From: Crocinitomicaceae bacterium
Lineage (GTDB): Bacteria; Bacteroidota; Bacteroidia; Flavobacteriales_D; Crocinitomicaceae
Length of the DNA stretch: 32,656 bases
Assembly (NCBI GenBank): GCA_029251865.1
Contig: JAQXCN010000016.1
Span: forward strand, 1-32,656
Reading direction: 5' to 3'
A program made the translations under genes and the position numbers. Under the pieces are notes generated by a model, which made no database searches, was not told the DNA's origin, and worked only from the letters and a program-made list of their open reading frames with translations. The stretch's first letter is position 1. Each line of letters opens with the position of its first letter. This document shows positions 16,205 to 24,301 of the stretch, one piece after another.

Positions 16205-17009
16205 GATATTAAATCTGAAAGAAGGGGCTTCAAAAGCTGAAATCAAAAAAAGCTATCGAACGCTCGTTAAAAAATATCATCCTGATGTTTCAAAAGACCC
16301 AGATGCGCATGAAAAATACCTAGCTGTTAACGAAGCCTATGAGGCTTTACTTGACCCCAAGCCAAGAAGAAAAACAAATAACGCGCAAAACCAGCGGCAT
16401 TCAAAAAATCAAAAATGGAATGCCTATAAAGAACAAAGTAGAAAACGCGCTGCAGAAAGAGCTGCAGAAAAAGCCAAAGAGATTCAAAGGTTTTACAAAA
16501 GTTTACGTACCGGCTGGAGAAGAGGTTGGATCAAGATTAATGTTGCTTTGAGCCTTATAATTTGTGGCTTCGTAATTGCTGACCAATTTAGCGATTTAAA
16601 CCATAGATTAATAAAAATTACGGGGTATGATAATTTATCAGGGGAACAAGCAATTTCAACTTCAGAAGGAGATTTCACCCTTCAGCAGACACATTCAATT
16701 ATCAGGTCGAAAAAGTACCTTATACTATTCGAAACTAAGTACCTTAAGCAGACCGTTTATGTTTGCTACAATCACGATGGTGAATACAAATACCATAGGG
16801 TCTTGTTTTCACCAAGAGGACCGAGCTTCTATTGGGGATTCCCCATTGTACTCTTTGTTTCACTACTACCAATTTTGTTCTGTCTTTTCGCAAGAAAAAA
16901 TAATGGTTGGTTTGTTTTCTTGCATTATGCAACGCTTATCATTACCACTCCTTGGATTATTTATTTCGTTTTTGAACATCCTGAAATGATTCAAGCACTA
17001 ATAGTTTAA
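16182..17009 (+). CDS. Membrane-anchored J-domain (DnaJ-like) protein
   Basis: The 275-aa product begins with a J domain (about 5-58) with the HPD motif at 33-35 that stimulates DnaK ATPase. A basic, Lys/Arg/Ala-rich helical linker follows (about 60-112), and then three probable membrane segments (about 118-135, 217-237 and 243-264). A non-membrane stretch of about 80 residues lies between the first and second. It has no Gly/Phe region, zinc fingers or client-binding domain, so it is a class C J protein that recruits DnaK to the inner membrane. The start is GTG at 16182, 23 bases inside menE, the only start that keeps the SYYKIL opening of the J domain. The client is unknown. Confidence 0.8.
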   Translation: MPGKSYYKILNLKEGASKAEIKKSYRTLVKKYHPDVSKDPDAHEKYLAVNEAYEALLDPKPRRKTNNAQNQRHSKNQKWNAYKEQSRKRAAERAAEKAKEIQRFYKSLRTGWRRGWIKINVALSLIICGFVIADQFSDLNHRLIKITGYDNLSGEQAISTSEGDFTLQQTHSIIRSKKYLILFETKYLKQTVYVCYNHDGEYKYHRVLFSPRGPSFYWGFPIVLFVSLLPILFCLFARKNNGWFVFLHYATLIITTPWIIYFVFEHPEMIQALIV

Positions 17010-17014
17010 AAAAA

Positions 17015-17659
17015 ATGACTAAAAAAGAAAAAGCAAATTACATTATACAAACACTCGAAGAGTTATACCCTGAAACACCCGTTCCCTTAAACCATAAAGA
17101 TCCTTATACGCTTTTAATAGCTGTTTTACTTTCAGCACAATGTACAGATGAACGCGTTAATAAAATTACACCAGCACTTTTTGAACTTGCCGATAATCCA
17201 TTAGATATGAGCAGACAAAACGTAGATGATATTCGAGCCATTATTCGTCCATGTGGATTGTCTCCAAGAAAATCAAAAGCGATTTGGGAACTGTCGAACA
17301 TATTAATTAATAAATATCAGGGTCGCGTACCACAGACTCTTGAGGAACTTGAGGAATTACCGGGAGTCGGTCATAAAACAGCCTCGGTAGTTATATCTCA
17401 GGCATTTGGACAAGCAGCATTCCCTGTTGACACACATATTCACCGCTTATTAACGAGATGGGGGATTACAAATGGAAAAAATGTAATTCAGACCGAAAAA
17501 GATGCGAAAAAACAATTTCCAGAAAAGACTTGGAATAAACTTCATTTACAAATAATATTTTACGGCCGCGCTTACTCCCCTGCAAGAAGCCCCAAACTTG
17601 AAACCGATTTCATCACAGCCAAAATTGGAACAAAAAAGGCAATTAAAGAGCTTAAATAA
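17015..17659 (+). CDS. nth: Endonuclease III-like DNA glycosylase lacking Fe-S cysteines
   Basis: The 214-aa product is a helix-hairpin-helix DNA glycosylase/AP lyase for oxidised pyrimidines. It has the HhH motif LPGVGHKTA with the catalytic Lys121, and the catalytic Asp139 in VDTHIHR. The C-terminus, where E. coli Nth has the four-cysteine 4Fe-4S loop, reads FYGRAYSPARSPKLETDFITAKIG and has no cysteine; the only cysteines of the protein are 43 and 80. The cluster is therefore absent, while the catalytic residues are intact. The gene starts 6 bases after the J-protein gene and is probably the last in the dnaX-menE operon. Confidence 0.93.
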   Translation: MTKKEKANYIIQTLEELYPETPVPLNHKDPYTLLIAVLLSAQCTDERVNKITPALFELADNPLDMSRQNVDDIRAIIRPCGLSPRKSKAIWELSNILINKYQGRVPQTLEELEELPGVGHKTASVVISQAFGQAAFPVDTHIHRLLTRWGITNGKNVIQTEKDAKKQFPEKTWNKLHLQIIFYGRAYSPARSPKLETDFITAKIGTKKAIKELK

Positions 17660-17660
17660 A

Positions 17661-17674
17661 TCAACAATTGTTGA
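17661..17674. repeat. 14-bp perfect palindrome between nth and dnaB
   Basis: TCAACAATTGTTGA is a perfect inverted repeat immediately after the nth stop codon, about 70 bases upstream of the dnaB promoter box. It could be a dimeric regulator's operator; as a hairpin it would have almost no loop, so a terminator is unlikely. Confidence 0.5.
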
Positions 17675-17742
17675 AAACTGCTCTTAATAAAGTGTGAATA
17701 AATTATATTTTTAAAAGTCTACAGTTTGGAGATTCGAATCCC

Positions 17743-17750
17743 TATATTTG
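17743..17750 (+). promoter_or_regulatory. Bacteroidota -7 promoter box abutting the dnaB start codon
   Basis: TATATTTG matches TAnnTTTG exactly and ends 4 bases before the ATG at 17755. Start of transcription would fall on or next to the start codon, giving a leaderless message. A TTTG at 17725-17728 is 14 bases upstream, shorter than the usual -33 to -7 spacing. Confidence 0.55.
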
Positions 17751-17754
17751 TTTC

Positions 17755-19335
17755 ATGGATACGTCAGAAGGAAAAAAAACTCCAATTCAAAGATTAAAAA
17801 GTACATCAGGTTTAATTAATGACATGGGAAAACTACCTCCTCAAGCAATTGATGTTGAACAAGTTGTACTCGGGGCCATGATGCTGGAAAAGGATGCAGT
17901 AAACAACACTATTGATATTCTAAGTGATCAAAGTTTTTATGATCCAAAACATCAAACTATCTACAGGACAATTCATTCTTTGTTCGCGAGTACAAGTCCT
18001 ATTGACTTGGTAACGGTATCCGCAGAATTACAAAAAAATGGAGAACTAGAAGCCGCTGGTGGCGCTGCTTATCTTTCTTCTTTAACCAATCGAGTTGCCT
18101 CGTCATCACATATTCAGTATCATGCGAGAATAATATCGGAAAAGCATATTAAACGAGAACTAATTCGGGTGAGTAGTGATATCATCAAAGATTCCTATGA
18201 TGAAACAAAGGATGTCTTTGAATTATTAAATAACGCTGAAACCAATTTGTTCAAAATCGCTGAGGCAAATATGAGTAAACAGGCCGCCACGATGCAGAAC
18301 GTAATCAGCGAAGCCATTGACGAAATTGAAAAAGCCTCAAAAAATACGGATGGATTATCAGGGGTTCCTTCTGGTTTTTATGAATTAGATAAAATCACTG
18401 CAGGATGGCAGCGCTCAGATATGATTGTTCTTGCCGCGCGTCCAGGTATGGGTAAAACAGCATTTGTATTATCAATGGCAAGAAATACAGCCGTTGACCA
18501 CAATAAAGGAGTGGCTGTTTTTTCCTTAGAAATGTCTTGTGTGCAGTTGGTTAAAAGACTAATCGCAAGTGAAGCTAGGCTCTCCGGTGAAAAATTGAGA
18601 AAAGGAGACCTAAAAGATTATGAATTCCAGCAACTGCATACGCGAATCAAAAAACTATCTACTGCACCGATCTATATCGATGATACGCCAGGCTTAAGTA
18701 TTTTCGACTTCAGGGCAAAATGTAGAAGACTGAAATCTCAGTATGATATCGATTTAATTATCATTGATTACTTGCAACTCATGTCAGCAAAGACAAGTGA
18801 AAATTCAAGATCTAACGGTAATAGAGAGCAGGAAATCTCTACAATTTCAAGATCAATCAAAGAAATAGCCAAGGAGCTCGATGTACCTATTATTGCACTC
18901 GCACAGCTTAGTCGTTCCGTAGAGCAACGTGGTGGTGATAAAAGACCAATATTATCTGACCTTCGTGAATCCGGAGCCATAGAACAAGATGCAGATATTG
19001 TTTCCTTTATCTACCGTCCAGATTACTATGGATTTATGACAGATGAAACAACGGGTGCAGACAACACAGGGGTTGGTGAAATCATCATAAGAAAGCATAG
19101 AAATGGTGCACAGGGTACTGTAAGACTTAAGTTTATTGACCAATACGCAAGGTTTGATAATCTTGACGAAATGCCCGATTACAACCAGATGACTCAAGAG
19201 GCCAGCGATAAAACAAGTGCCATTAATAACCCTAATAATACATTTACCGTCCCAAGTAAAATGAATAAAACAGAAGATTCAGATGACTTTGGAGATTTCG
19301 GTAAAAATGAAGACACCCACGAAAACGATTTCTAG
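17755..19335 (+). CDS. dnaB: Replicative DNA helicase DnaB
   Basis: The 526-aa product has an N-terminal helical domain starting at GKLPPQAIDVEQVVLGAMML (25-44) and a RecA-type motor. The motor has Walker A ARPGMGKT (228-235), FSLEMS, a Walker B IIIDYLQLM segment, the H3-like ALAQLSR segment and the SGAIEQDAD region. The hexamer unwinds DNA at the fork and contacts primase and tau. A 24-residue N-terminal leader and an acidic tail (ending DTHENDF) are typical of the phylum. No intein is present. The ATG at 17755 is chosen because homologues carry a similar short extension; Met24 is a possible alternative start. The next gene begins one base after the stop. Confidence 0.97.
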   Translation: MDTSEGKKTPIQRLKSTSGLINDMGKLPPQAIDVEQVVLGAMMLEKDAVNNTIDILSDQSFYDPKHQTIYRTIHSLFASTSPIDLVTVSAELQKNGELEAAGGAAYLSSLTNRVASSSHIQYHARIISEKHIKRELIRVSSDIIKDSYDETKDVFELLNNAETNLFKIAEANMSKQAATMQNVISEAIDEIEKASKNTDGLSGVPSGFYELDKITAGWQRSDMIVLAARPGMGKTAFVLSMARNTAVDHNKGVAVFSLEMSCVQLVKRLIASEARLSGEKLRKGDLKDYEFQQLHTRIKKLSTAPIYIDDTPGLSIFDFRAKCRRLKSQYDIDLIIIDYLQLMSAKTSENSRSNGNREQEISTISRSIKEIAKELDVPIIALAQLSRSVEQRGGDKRPILSDLRESGAIEQDADIVSFIYRPDYYGFMTDETTGADNTGVGEIIIRKHRNGAQGTVRLKFIDQYARFDNLDEMPDYNQMTQEASDKTSAINNPNNTFTVPSKMNKTEDSDDFGDFGKNEDTHENDF

Positions 19336-19336
19336 A

Positions 19337-20602
19337 ATGAAGCTTCGGATACTCTTTTGCTTTTTCTTCATCACTTGTAGTTGCGCCAATGCCACACAGA
19401 TTCTTGTTTATATGGGTGAAAAGCAAAAGAATCACCTCAAAGCCTATGGCATAGCCTATTGGGTTATTGAAAAGGATGTGAGTATTGAATGGCTTTTAAA
19501 CTACCGAGGCGGTTCTTTTCTAATCCCACATCTAGTCACAATTGAGGAGGAACTTATGATTAGAGGCGTTTCTTATCAAATACTTACAGAAGGTCAAGTA
19601 GCACAAATTAAAACTCAAATAGCCAATCCTGAGGTAAATATGGAAGTTGTTCAACTGGAAAAACCTCCAAAAATTGCTGTTTATACCCCTCCAAATAAGC
19701 AACCATGGGATGATGCGGTTACAATGGTTTTGGAATATGCTGAAATTCCCTACGATAAAATTTATGACTCGTCAATTGTTATGGGGAAACTTCCCGAATT
19801 TGATTGGTTACATCTTCATCATGAAGATTTTACGGGGCAATACGGTAAATTTTATAGATCTGCACGCTATCAAAAATGGTATCAAGAACAAATAGATGTT
19901 GCGGAAGGAAATGCAAAACTATTGGGATTCAAAAAAGTATCCGAACTAAAACTATCCGTCGCAAAAAATATCCAGAATTTTGTATTGGGAGGGGGGTTTT
20001 TGTTTACCATGTGCAGTGGCACCGATAGTTTTGATATTGCTCTTGCCGCGCAGAATACTGACATATGTGAAAGCGTATTTGATGGGGACCCTTCACGCCC
20101 AAATAGTGACCAAGAACTGGATTATTCGAAAACATTTGCATTTAAAGATTTTAAACTGATCAAAGACCCTATGGTTTATGAATACTCAAATATTGATGGA
20201 ACATACCTTAGAACAAATAGAACGATATCTAAAGAAATTGATGAATTTACACTATTTGATTTTTCAGCAAAATGGGATGTGGTACCTACGATGCTTACGC
20301 AATGTCATCAAGATGTGATCAAAGGATTTATGGGTCAAACAACAGACTTTAAAAAAGATCTAATTAAATCAAGTGTTTTAATCTTGGGGGAAACAAAAGC
20401 TGCAGAAACCGCACGATACATTCATGGCGAGATGGGACAAGGAACTTGGACTTTCTATGGTGGTCACGACCCAGAAGATTATCAACATTTCGTTGGCGAT
20501 CCTCCAACAGACCTAAATTTACATCCAAATTCTGCGGGATACCGACTGATTTTAAATAACATCTTATTTCCAGCAGCTAAAAAGAAGAAAAGAAAGACAT
20601 AA
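19337..20602 (+). CDS. Secreted conserved protein usually labelled 'asparagine synthetase B'
   Basis: The 421-aa product starts at the ATG at 19337, one base after the dnaB stop, giving a proper signal peptide MKLRILFCFFFITCSCANA; an upstream in-frame start inside dnaB would spoil it. It belongs to a Bacteroidota family I recognise from its KQKNHLKAYGIAYWV (29-43) and LHLHHEDFTGQYGKF (158-172) segments. The family is often annotated asparagine synthetase B, but it shows neither an N-terminal Cys glutaminase nor an SGGxDS adenylation loop. The segment GGGFLFTMCSGTDSF (218-232), with Cys226, resembles the nucleophile elbow of class I amidotransferase-like or ThuA-like folds. It is exported, which also argues against asparagine synthesis. 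Its true function is unknown. Confidence 0.8.
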   Translation: MKLRILFCFFFITCSCANATQILVYMGEKQKNHLKAYGIAYWVIEKDVSIEWLLNYRGGSFLIPHLVTIEEELMIRGVSYQILTEGQVAQIKTQIANPEVNMEVVQLEKPPKIAVYTPPNKQPWDDAVTMVLEYAEIPYDKIYDSSIVMGKLPEFDWLHLHHEDFTGQYGKFYRSARYQKWYQEQIDVAEGNAKLLGFKKVSELKLSVAKNIQNFVLGGGFLFTMCSGTDSFDIALAAQNTDICESVFDGDPSRPNSDQELDYSKTFAFKDFKLIKDPMVYEYSNIDGTYLRTNRTISKEIDEFTLFDFSAKWDVVPTMLTQCHQDVIKGFMGQTTDFKKDLIKSSVLILGETKAAETARYIHGEMGQGTWTFYGGHDPEDYQHFVGDPPTDLNLHPNSAGYRLILNNILFPAAKKKKRKT

Positions 20603-20617
20603 ATTCTTTTAAATTTA

Positions 20618-20688
20618 TTGATATGTCAAAGGTTTTTACTAAACTTGTAGAGTAAAGACAGTGTTCGAAGTCTTTTATCCCCTACTCT
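20618..20688 (+). promoter_or_regulatory. Putative rho promoter and structured rho leader
   Basis: TTG (20618-20620), 19 bases, then TAAACTTG (20640-20647, one mismatch to TAnnTTTG) make a candidate promoter. Transcription would begin at a two-part hairpin: AGAGTA (20649-20654) with TACTCT (20683-20688), enclosing AAAGAC (20654-20659) with GTCTTT (20670-20675), with a pyrimidine-rich bulge ATCCCC. This leaves a leader of about 145 bases before rho. Rho messages are autoregulated in other bacteria, so the leader may be the control site. No long T run follows the hairpin. Confidence 0.4.
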
Positions 20689-20796
20689 GTTCCGTGAAAG
20701 CACAAATGAATAGAATAACTATATTGAAGTAATTATAACGACCAAAAATATCTGACGAAATCTCGTCCTATCAATCTTAAAATCAATTAATAAATA

Positions 20797-22311
20797 ATGG
20801 AAAATTCATCCTCTGAAGATGCAAAAGATTTGTTCTCCAAGTCTACTAATAAAGCTAAAGATACTGCTAAAGAAGAAGGCCAAAAACCAACTCCTGTAAA
20901 AAAGAGAACTAGAAAACGCATTAAAGTTGAAGCTCCAGTTGTAGAAAATAAAGAAGTGGAATCAACCTCAGCAAAAGAAGAAACCCCCTCACCTGAGACT
21001 GCTCCAAAAGAGACAGAACTAGAACCAATAGAATCTAAGAAGCCTGTTGAGGCAAAAGAGGAAACCAAAGTTAAAAGTGAGGCTAAACCTCCTCGAGATG
21101 AAAGACCTCACAAAAAAGACGATAAAAAAACAAATCATAAAGAAAATCGCTCAAAAGACCATAAAAGCAATGAAATTAAGAGCAATTATGATTTGGTTGG
21201 GATTGTTTCTGCTGAAGGTGTTTTAGAGGTTATTCAGGACGGATATGGGTTTTTAAGGTCTTCTGATTACAACTACCTACCTTCTCCTGATGATATTTAT
21301 GTTTCTCAGAACCAGGTAAAGCTTTTTGGTTTAAAAACGGGAGACACAGTGAAAGGTACAATTCGACCACCTAAAGAGGGAGAAAAATTCTTCCCTTTAG
21401 TGCGTGTAGAGTCAATTAACGGAAGAGACCCTTCTTACATAAGAGACCGTGTTCCATTTCAATATTTAACCCCCTTATTCCCTTCTGAAAAATTTAAATT
21501 AACAGGTCATAAGCAAGACTCACTATCTACTAGGGTAATGGATCTATTTTGTCCGATTGGAAAAGGACAACGTGGTATGATCGTTGCTCAGCCGAAAACG
21601 GGTAAAACAATGCTTCTTAAGGATGTGGCGAATGCAATAGCAGCAAATCATCCAGAAACCTATCTCATTGTTCTCCTCATTGATGAAAGACCTGAAGAAG
21701 TAACAGATATGGCGCGAAGTGTAAAAGCAGAGGTTATTGCCTCTACATTTGACGAGCCAGCTGACAGACACGTTAAGGTTGCGAATATTGTTCTTGAGAA
21801 AGCAAAACGTATGGTTGAATGCGGACACGATGTCTGTATTTTATTAGATTCGATAACAAGATTAGCACGGGCATATAATACAGTTTCACCAGCTTCAGGA
21901 AAAGTACTTTCAGGTGGTGTTGATGCGAATGCACTTCACAAACCAAAAAGATTCTTTGGTTCTGCTAGAAAAATTGAAAATGGAGGTTCTCTCTCAATAT
22001 TAGCTACGGCTTTAACAGAGACTGGTTCTAAAATGGATGAAGTAATTTTTGAGGAATTCAAAGGAACAGGTAATATGGAACTTCAACTTGACCGTAAAAT
22101 TTCAAACAGACGTATCTACCCTGCAATTGACATTACAGCTTCAGGAACACGTCGTGAAGATCTATTACTCAGTAAAGATGTTCTTCAAAGGATTTGGTTG
22201 ATGCGTAAGTTTATAGCAGACATGAACCCTGTGGAAGCCATGGAATTCTTGAAAAATCACATGGAAAATACGGTCTCTAATGAAGAGTTTTTGATTTCTA
22301 TGAATAGCTAG
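20797..22311 (+). CDS. rho: Transcription termination factor Rho with long disordered N-terminus
   Basis: The 504-aa product has a Lys/Glu/Pro-rich, apparently disordered region (1-130), a cold-shock-type RNA-binding domain (about 133-205) and the RecA-type hexameric ATPase. The ATPase has Walker A AQPKTGKT (264-271), Walker [16 protein letters not shown] and the Q/R-loop region [19 protein letters not shown]. The helical Rho_N domain normally at the N-terminus is missing, and an in-frame TAA at 20791-20793 rules out an extension upstream. Rho binds nascent RNA and ends transcription. In Bacteroides thetaiotaomicron a disordered insertion of Rho has been linked to condensate formation; whether this region behaves the same is a guess. 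Confidence 0.95.
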   Translation: MENSSSEDAKDLFSKSTNKAKDTAKEEGQKPTPVKKRTRKRIKVEAPVVENKEVESTSAKEETPSPETAPKETELEPIESKKPVEAKEETKVKSEAKPPRDERPHKKDDKKTNHKENRSKDHKSNEIKSNYDLVGIVSAEGVLEVIQDGYGFLRSSDYNYLPSPDDIYVSQNQVKLFGLKTGDTVKGTIRPPKEGEKFFPLVRVESINGRDPSYIRDRVPFQYLTPLFPSEKFKLTGHKQDSLSTRVMDLFCPIGKGQRGMIVAQPKTGKTMLLKDVANAIAANHPETYLIVLLIDERPEEVTDMARSVKAEVIASTFDEPADRHVKVANIVLEKAKRMVECGHDVCILLDSITRLARAYNTVSPASGKVLSGGVDANALHKPKRFFGSARKIENGGSLSILATALTETGSKMDEVIFEEFKGTGNMELQLDRKISNRRIYPAIDITASGTRREDLLLSKDVLQRIWLMRKFIADMNPVEAMEFLKNHMENTVSNEEFLISMNS

Positions 22312-22312
22312 A

Positions 22313-22882
22313 ATGAAAAAAACAATAAATATCGGTATTGGATTTGCCGTAATATGGATTATTCTTAAGCTTGTCGCTTTTAATTTCCAAATTTTCCTTA
22401 CCGATTTGAAACCATTCATCTTTGCGAACATGCTTTTCGTAACCTTAGGAATCTGTGTTTCGCTATATCTTAAGAAACGCGAAGGAGAGGCATCAAATCT
22501 TCTCGGTGACGTAAAAACGGGAATGACCTCAAGTATTATTTATACAGTTTTAGTCAGTGCTTTCATCTACTTCTATTATCAGTCCATTTACCCTGAGTTT
22601 AATAGTTCAAAGATTAGTGAAATGGAGCTTTTATTGAAGGATGAATCTAAAGTCGCTGAACTGCGCGCATCAAACCCTGATATGGAAAATAACAGTAGTG
22701 ATGAAATTCGAAACAAGGTAATGACAAGTATATCCCAATACTATTCAGCTCAATTTACCATGACAATCTCGCTTCTCGGACTTCTTGTCTACTCAACACT
22801 CAATAGCCTATTGATTACTTTAATCTTTAGAAAAATCATCTTTAAAGATCACGCTGAAAGTTCAGTGCCTAATGCATCATAG
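22313..22882 (+). CDS. DUF4199-type integral membrane protein
   Basis: The 189-aa product has about four membrane segments: near residues 5-25, 32-50, 72-92 and 145-172. A short charged loop KKREGE follows the second, and a more polar stretch (about 95-140) lies before the last. Length and layout match DUF4199, a family of small Bacteroidota membrane proteins with no known function. It begins one base after the rho stop, so it is co-transcribed with rho. Its last 34 bases overlap the 3' end of mpl on the other strand. Confidence 0.75.
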   Translation: MKKTINIGIGFAVIWIILKLVAFNFQIFLTDLKPFIFANMLFVTLGICVSLYLKKREGEASNLLGDVKTGMTSSIIYTVLVSAFIYFYYQSIYPEFNSSKISEMELLLKDESKVAELRASNPDMENNSSDEIRNKVMTSISQYYSAQFTMTISLLGLLVYSTLNSLLITLIFRKIIFKDHAESSVPNAS

Positions 22883-24204
22883 TCTATTCCGTCAAAGTTC
22901 CCTGAAGACATCATTAGCAATACACAATTATCATCGGTAACCTCATAAACATATTCTAGAACTGAAGCTGTCGTGTTTTTCACCACAACATTGTCACCGA
23001 AAGCTTTTTGTACATCTTCAACACTCAACGCATCTAATTTTTTATGCGCAACTACCTCTGGACTATAGTATACAAGTGCATGGTCAGCTGCATTCATACA
23101 ATCCTTGTAAAAGGGTAAAAAATCTTTTCGTAATGACGAAAAGGTGTGAAGCTCCATACATGCAATAATTTTCCGATCGCCATATTGTTCCTTGACTGCA
23201 CCTGTTGTAGCCTTAAGTTTTGAAGGGGAATGAGCGAAATCTTTATACATTACAAATGAACCCTGCTCAGTGACCTTCTGCAGACGCTTTCCTGCTCCTG
23301 TGAAATCAGCCATACCCATTAAAAATTGTGCATTAGAAATATCTAAATGTTTAGCGAGGTGCATTGCCCCAATCATATTTTGAAGATTATGACTTCCAAA
23401 TATCTGAAGCGGATATTGAATTGAATCCCAAGTTACCTCTGTTCCATTATTCAGAGACTTAAATACAGGTGTTTCATAAGCCTGAGTATTTAAAGCATTT
23501 TTAAATTTATGAGCGATCCGCTCAACCTCATTGTCTAAAGAATTATAAATTAGAAAACCATTTTCCTTGATTTCAGAACAAAAAAGGTCAAATTGTAATA
23601 CATAATTCTCAAATGTTGGAAATACATTAATATGATCCCAGGCAATTCCACTAATTAATGCCACATCCGGCTTATACAAATGAAATTTAGGTCTGCGGTC
23701 AATTGGTGAACTTAAATATTCATCTCCCTCCAATATCATATACTCAGAGGTATCAGTAAGTCTGACCATACAATCATAACCTTCTAATTGGGCGCCTACC
23801 ATGTAATCAACATCAATATTTTGCTTTTTACATACATGCAAAAGCATTGAAGTAATCGTAGTTTTTCCATGACTTCCTCCAATTACAATCCTCTTCTTTG
23901 TTTTACTTTGTTCATATAAATACTCGGGATAAGAAAATATAGGGATCGCTAAACGCTTCGCTTCTTGCAACTCAGGATTATCCTCTCTTGCGTGCATTCC
24001 AAGTATAACGGCATCTAAAGATTGAACAATACGATGCACATTCCAACCTATTGCATCTGGTAATACGCCTTGCTTTTCAAGACGTGAACGAGAGGGTTCA
24101 AAAATCTCATCATCAGAACCAGTAACTTCAATTCCCTTACGACTCAGTGCAATTGCTAAATTGTGCATAGCACTTCCCCCTATTGCAATAAAATGTACTT
24201 TCAT
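22849..24204 (-). CDS. mpl: UDP-N-acetylmuramate--L-Ala-gamma-D-Glu-meso-DAP ligase (Mpl)
   Basis: The 451-aa product is a Mur ligase. It has an N-terminal Rossmann segment IAIGGSAMHNLAIALSRKG (6-24) and DEIFEPSRSRLEKQG. It also has the ATP loop GGSHGKTTIT (109-118), LEGDEYLSSPIDRRPKF and the WDHINVFP segment. The C-terminal domain has KDFAHSPSKLK in place of the MurC DDYGHHP motif. The GGSAMHNLA opening, rather than GIGGIGMSALA, separates Mpl from MurC. Mpl joins recycled murein tripeptide to UDP-MurNAc in the cytoplasm. Together with murQ in this window it indicates active peptidoglycan salvage. It stands on its own or downstream of apbE after a 97-base gap, and its 3' end overlaps the DUF4199 gene. 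Confidence 0.92.
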   Translation of the reverse strand: MKVHFIAIGGSAMHNLAIALSRKGIEVTGSDDEIFEPSRSRLEKQGVLPDAIGWNVHRIVQSLDAVILGMHAREDNPELQEAKRLAIPIFSYPEYLYEQSKTKKRIVIGGSHGKTTITSMLLHVCKKQNIDVDYMVGAQLEGYDCMVRLTDTSEYMILEGDEYLSSPIDRRPKFHLYKPDVALISGIAWDHINVFPTFENYVLQFDLFCSEIKENGFLIYNSLDNEVERIAHKFKNALNTQAYETPVFKSLNNGTEVTWDSIQYPLQIFGSHNLQNMIGAMHLAKHLDISNAQFLMGMADFTGAGKRLQKVTEQGSFVMYKDFAHSPSKLKATTGAVKEQYGDRKIIACMELHTFSSLRKDFLPFYKDCMNAADHALVYYSPEVVAHKKLDALSVEDVQKAFGDNVVVKNTTASVLEYVYEVTDDNCVLLMMSSGNFDGIDYDALGTELSA

Positions 24205-24301
24205 ATCAAATCTTTAAACTAAAATAAAAATGAAAACTGCTCAAATCAAATAAGAACAAAAGAGTTACTGACAAATGAATATGAATAGACTATTCGTGCA
24301 T

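Noticed and set aside
17728..17746. tRNA T-arm-like sequence (GATTCGAATC) before dnaB
   Set aside because: The flanking bases do not form the 5-bp T stem, and no acceptor or anticodon arms are present; it is a chance palindrome next to the promoter box.
19283..19336. In-frame start inside dnaB for the 'asparagine synthetase B'-type protein
   Set aside because: It adds 18 residues overlapping dnaB and would displace a well-formed signal peptide that begins at the ATG at 19337.
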